DNA of 64,000 nucleotides from Massilia mucilaginosa (lineage in GTDB: Bacteria > Pseudomonadota > Gammaproteobacteria > Burkholderiales > Burkholderiaceae_D): NCBI RefSeq assembly GCF_011682145.1, contig NZ_WHJH01000009.1, forward strand, positions 62,001 to 126,000, given 5' to 3'. Both the position numbers and the translations under genes were made by a program. The notes beneath the pieces were generated by a model that saw only the letters and a program-made list of their open reading frames with translations, did not search any database and was not told where the DNA came from. Shown here one piece after another: positions 63,100 through 64,000 of the stretch. How positions within the stretch are numbered: the stretch's first letter is position 1; every line of letters begins with the position of its first letter.

Positions 63100-64000
63100 C
63101 TACAAATACCCCGTGGTCCATCCATCGAACAGGTTCTGCACGTGATCGAGCAGCCAGGTGCTGCCTTTTTTCACCAGCAGGAAGCGGCACTGCGCGTGTG
63201 CGCGATTGCTTGTGTACACGCATAGCTTGCGCGCCGACAGCCATTCCACCGCGATGATGGCGTGTTGGCGGTATTCGGGCGGCGTGCTGAAGCTGAGCGC
63301 GTTCGGACGCCCGAATTTGCGGTCCTTGGGCGTGCAGAACTGATGAAAAATCGCGGCGCAGGCCGGCTGGCGCCAGTCGTTCAGGTGCGGGGTTTTCTGG
63401 CTGTCGAGCGCGAGTTCGGTTTCCCAGGCGCTGATGGCATCCCAGAAGCCATGCAGCACGCCCAGCGCCGCCGCCTCCTCGCCCGCGCCGGCGACAAAGC
63501 CGGGCGGCGTGCGGCTGGCCAGGCGCCGCTGTTCGCGCACGAACTCCTGGTCCAGCCCGTCGGGCCGGGTGTCGTCCGCACATAATTTGAGGGTCGGGTG
63601 GGCCGCCAGCGCCAGCAAGCCGGCGCGCGTCATTGCGCTGCCCTTCACATCCAGATACGACAAGGAGGCGATGCCGACGATATGCCGCACGCAGGCATCG
63701 TCGACCGGGGTATTGCGCAGGGACAGATGGCGCAGCCTGGCATGGCCGGACAAGGCCGCCAGGCCAGTGCCGCCGATGCCGGTGTTGTCCAGCACCAGCC
63801 AGTTCAGGGCGGGAACCCGGGCGATATCGGGCAGCACGGCGTCGGTGATGGCGCTGCCGTCGAGCCACAGGCGTTCCAGCTTCGGCAGCGCGCACAGGGC
63901 GCGCACGGCGTCGTCGCCAATGTCGCAGCCGGTAAAGGTCAGGCCGCGGATCGAAGGCTTGGTGAGCAATAAAGCAATGTCGGCGGCGCTGAGCGCGCGG
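63100..64000 (-). CDS. Leucine-rich-repeat protein with NTF2-fold immunity-like domain (5' end beyond window)
   Basis: The frame is open to the window edge (the last codons read RALSAADIALLLTKPS), so the start is outside. The visible 300 residues have two parts. About the first 135 are leucine-rich repeats (LPKLERLWLDGSAITDAVLPDI, then VPALNWLVLDNTGIGGTGL, each about 23 residues). After residue ~165 follows a domain with IFHQFCTPKDRKFGRPNALS, FSTPPEYRQHAII, VYTSN and LLVKKGSTWLLD, which is the pattern of NTF2-fold immunity proteins of polymorphic toxin systems. Its partner toxin is not in the window. The last residues are YL before the stop. Confidence 0.75.
   Translation of the reverse strand, partial: RALSAADIALLLTKPSIRGLTFTGCDIGDDAVRALCALPKLERLWLDGSAITDAVLPDIARVPALNWLVLDNTGIGGTGLAALSGHARLRHLSLRNTPVDDACVRHIVGIASLSYLDVKGSAMTRAGLLALAAHPTLKLCADDTRPDGLDQEFVREQRRLASRTPPGFVAGAGEEAAALGVLHGFWDAISAWETELALDSQKTPHLNDWRQPACAAIFHQFCTPKDRKFGRPNALSFSTPPEYRQHAIIAVEWLSARKLCVYTSNRAHAQCRFLLVKKGSTWLLDHVQNLFDGWTTGYL

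Overview
The window looks like chromosome of a high-GC betaproteobacterium of the order Burkholderiales, most likely Oxalobacteraceae (Massilia / Telluria / Janthinobacterium type). The evidence is the block gyrA-serC-pheA-hisC-tyrA-aroA-cmk-rpsA-ihfB-lapA-lapB-rfaE1, a tmRNA with the tag ANDNSYALAA, a stand-alone Janthinobacterium-type B3 metallo-beta-lactamase, and GC-rich codon use throughout. No prophage, conjugative element, intact transposase or CRISPR array is visible. Family names are read from sequence motifs only; no database search was run.

Layout. 1-1.4 kb: two paralogous small membrane proteins. 1.5-8.8 kb: YlqF GTPase, a histone-deacetylase-like amidohydrolase, then a moxR-DUF58-transglutaminase-mltB envelope operon. 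8.8-14.7 kb: an AT-rich control region and a small DNA-binding protein, cysM, a cyclic-nucleotide-binding flavoprotein, an M28 peptidase and a ComEA-like protein. 14.7-29.2 kb: one long minus-strand block for heptose kinase, LPS-control proteins LapA/LapB, IHF beta, ribosomal protein S1, CMP kinase, aromatic amino acid and serine synthesis, and gyrase A. 29.7-33.8 kb: OmpA-like protein, GST with a divergent HxlR regulator, UbiG, Gph and a lone TonB C-terminal domain. 34.0-34.3 kb: tmRNA. 34.7-37.4 kb: a secreted NTR/TIMP-like protein and a decayed hybrid histidine kinase.

37.5-41.9 kb is the most interesting locus. It is a compact four-gene beta-lactam response operon: a BlaI-family repressor, a BlaR1-like membrane metalloprotease fused to a class D beta-lactamase-type sensor, a subclass B3 metallo-beta-lactamase and a class C serine beta-lactamase. 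The sensor has Asn where class D enzymes and BlaR1 have the catalytic Lys (STFN instead of STFK). A promoter with a long dyad over its -10 box precedes blaI. By analogy with BlaR1/BlaI, a beta-lactam would acylate the sensor, the M56 protease would inactivate BlaI, and two mechanistically unrelated beta-lactamases would be made together.

42-64 kb: DUF5063 protein, FMN reductase, PfpI-like protein, cbpA-cbpM split by a ~155-bp palindrome, a beta/gamma-crystallin protein, MATE pump, S9 peptidase, two CsbD proteins separated by repeat hairpins, a methyltransferase, M13 and M1 peptidases, HDOD protein, an orphan FliT-like protein behind a sigma-28-like promoter, an aminotransferase, a FimV-like protein, fumC, an S4 protein, a short ElaB/YqjD-like protein, and an LRR protein joined to an NTF2-fold immunity domain that runs off the window end. 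Two dispersed repeat families (CCGGGGTCAGAGCTCT and TTCCCGC-N4-GCGGGAA) sit in several intergenic regions.
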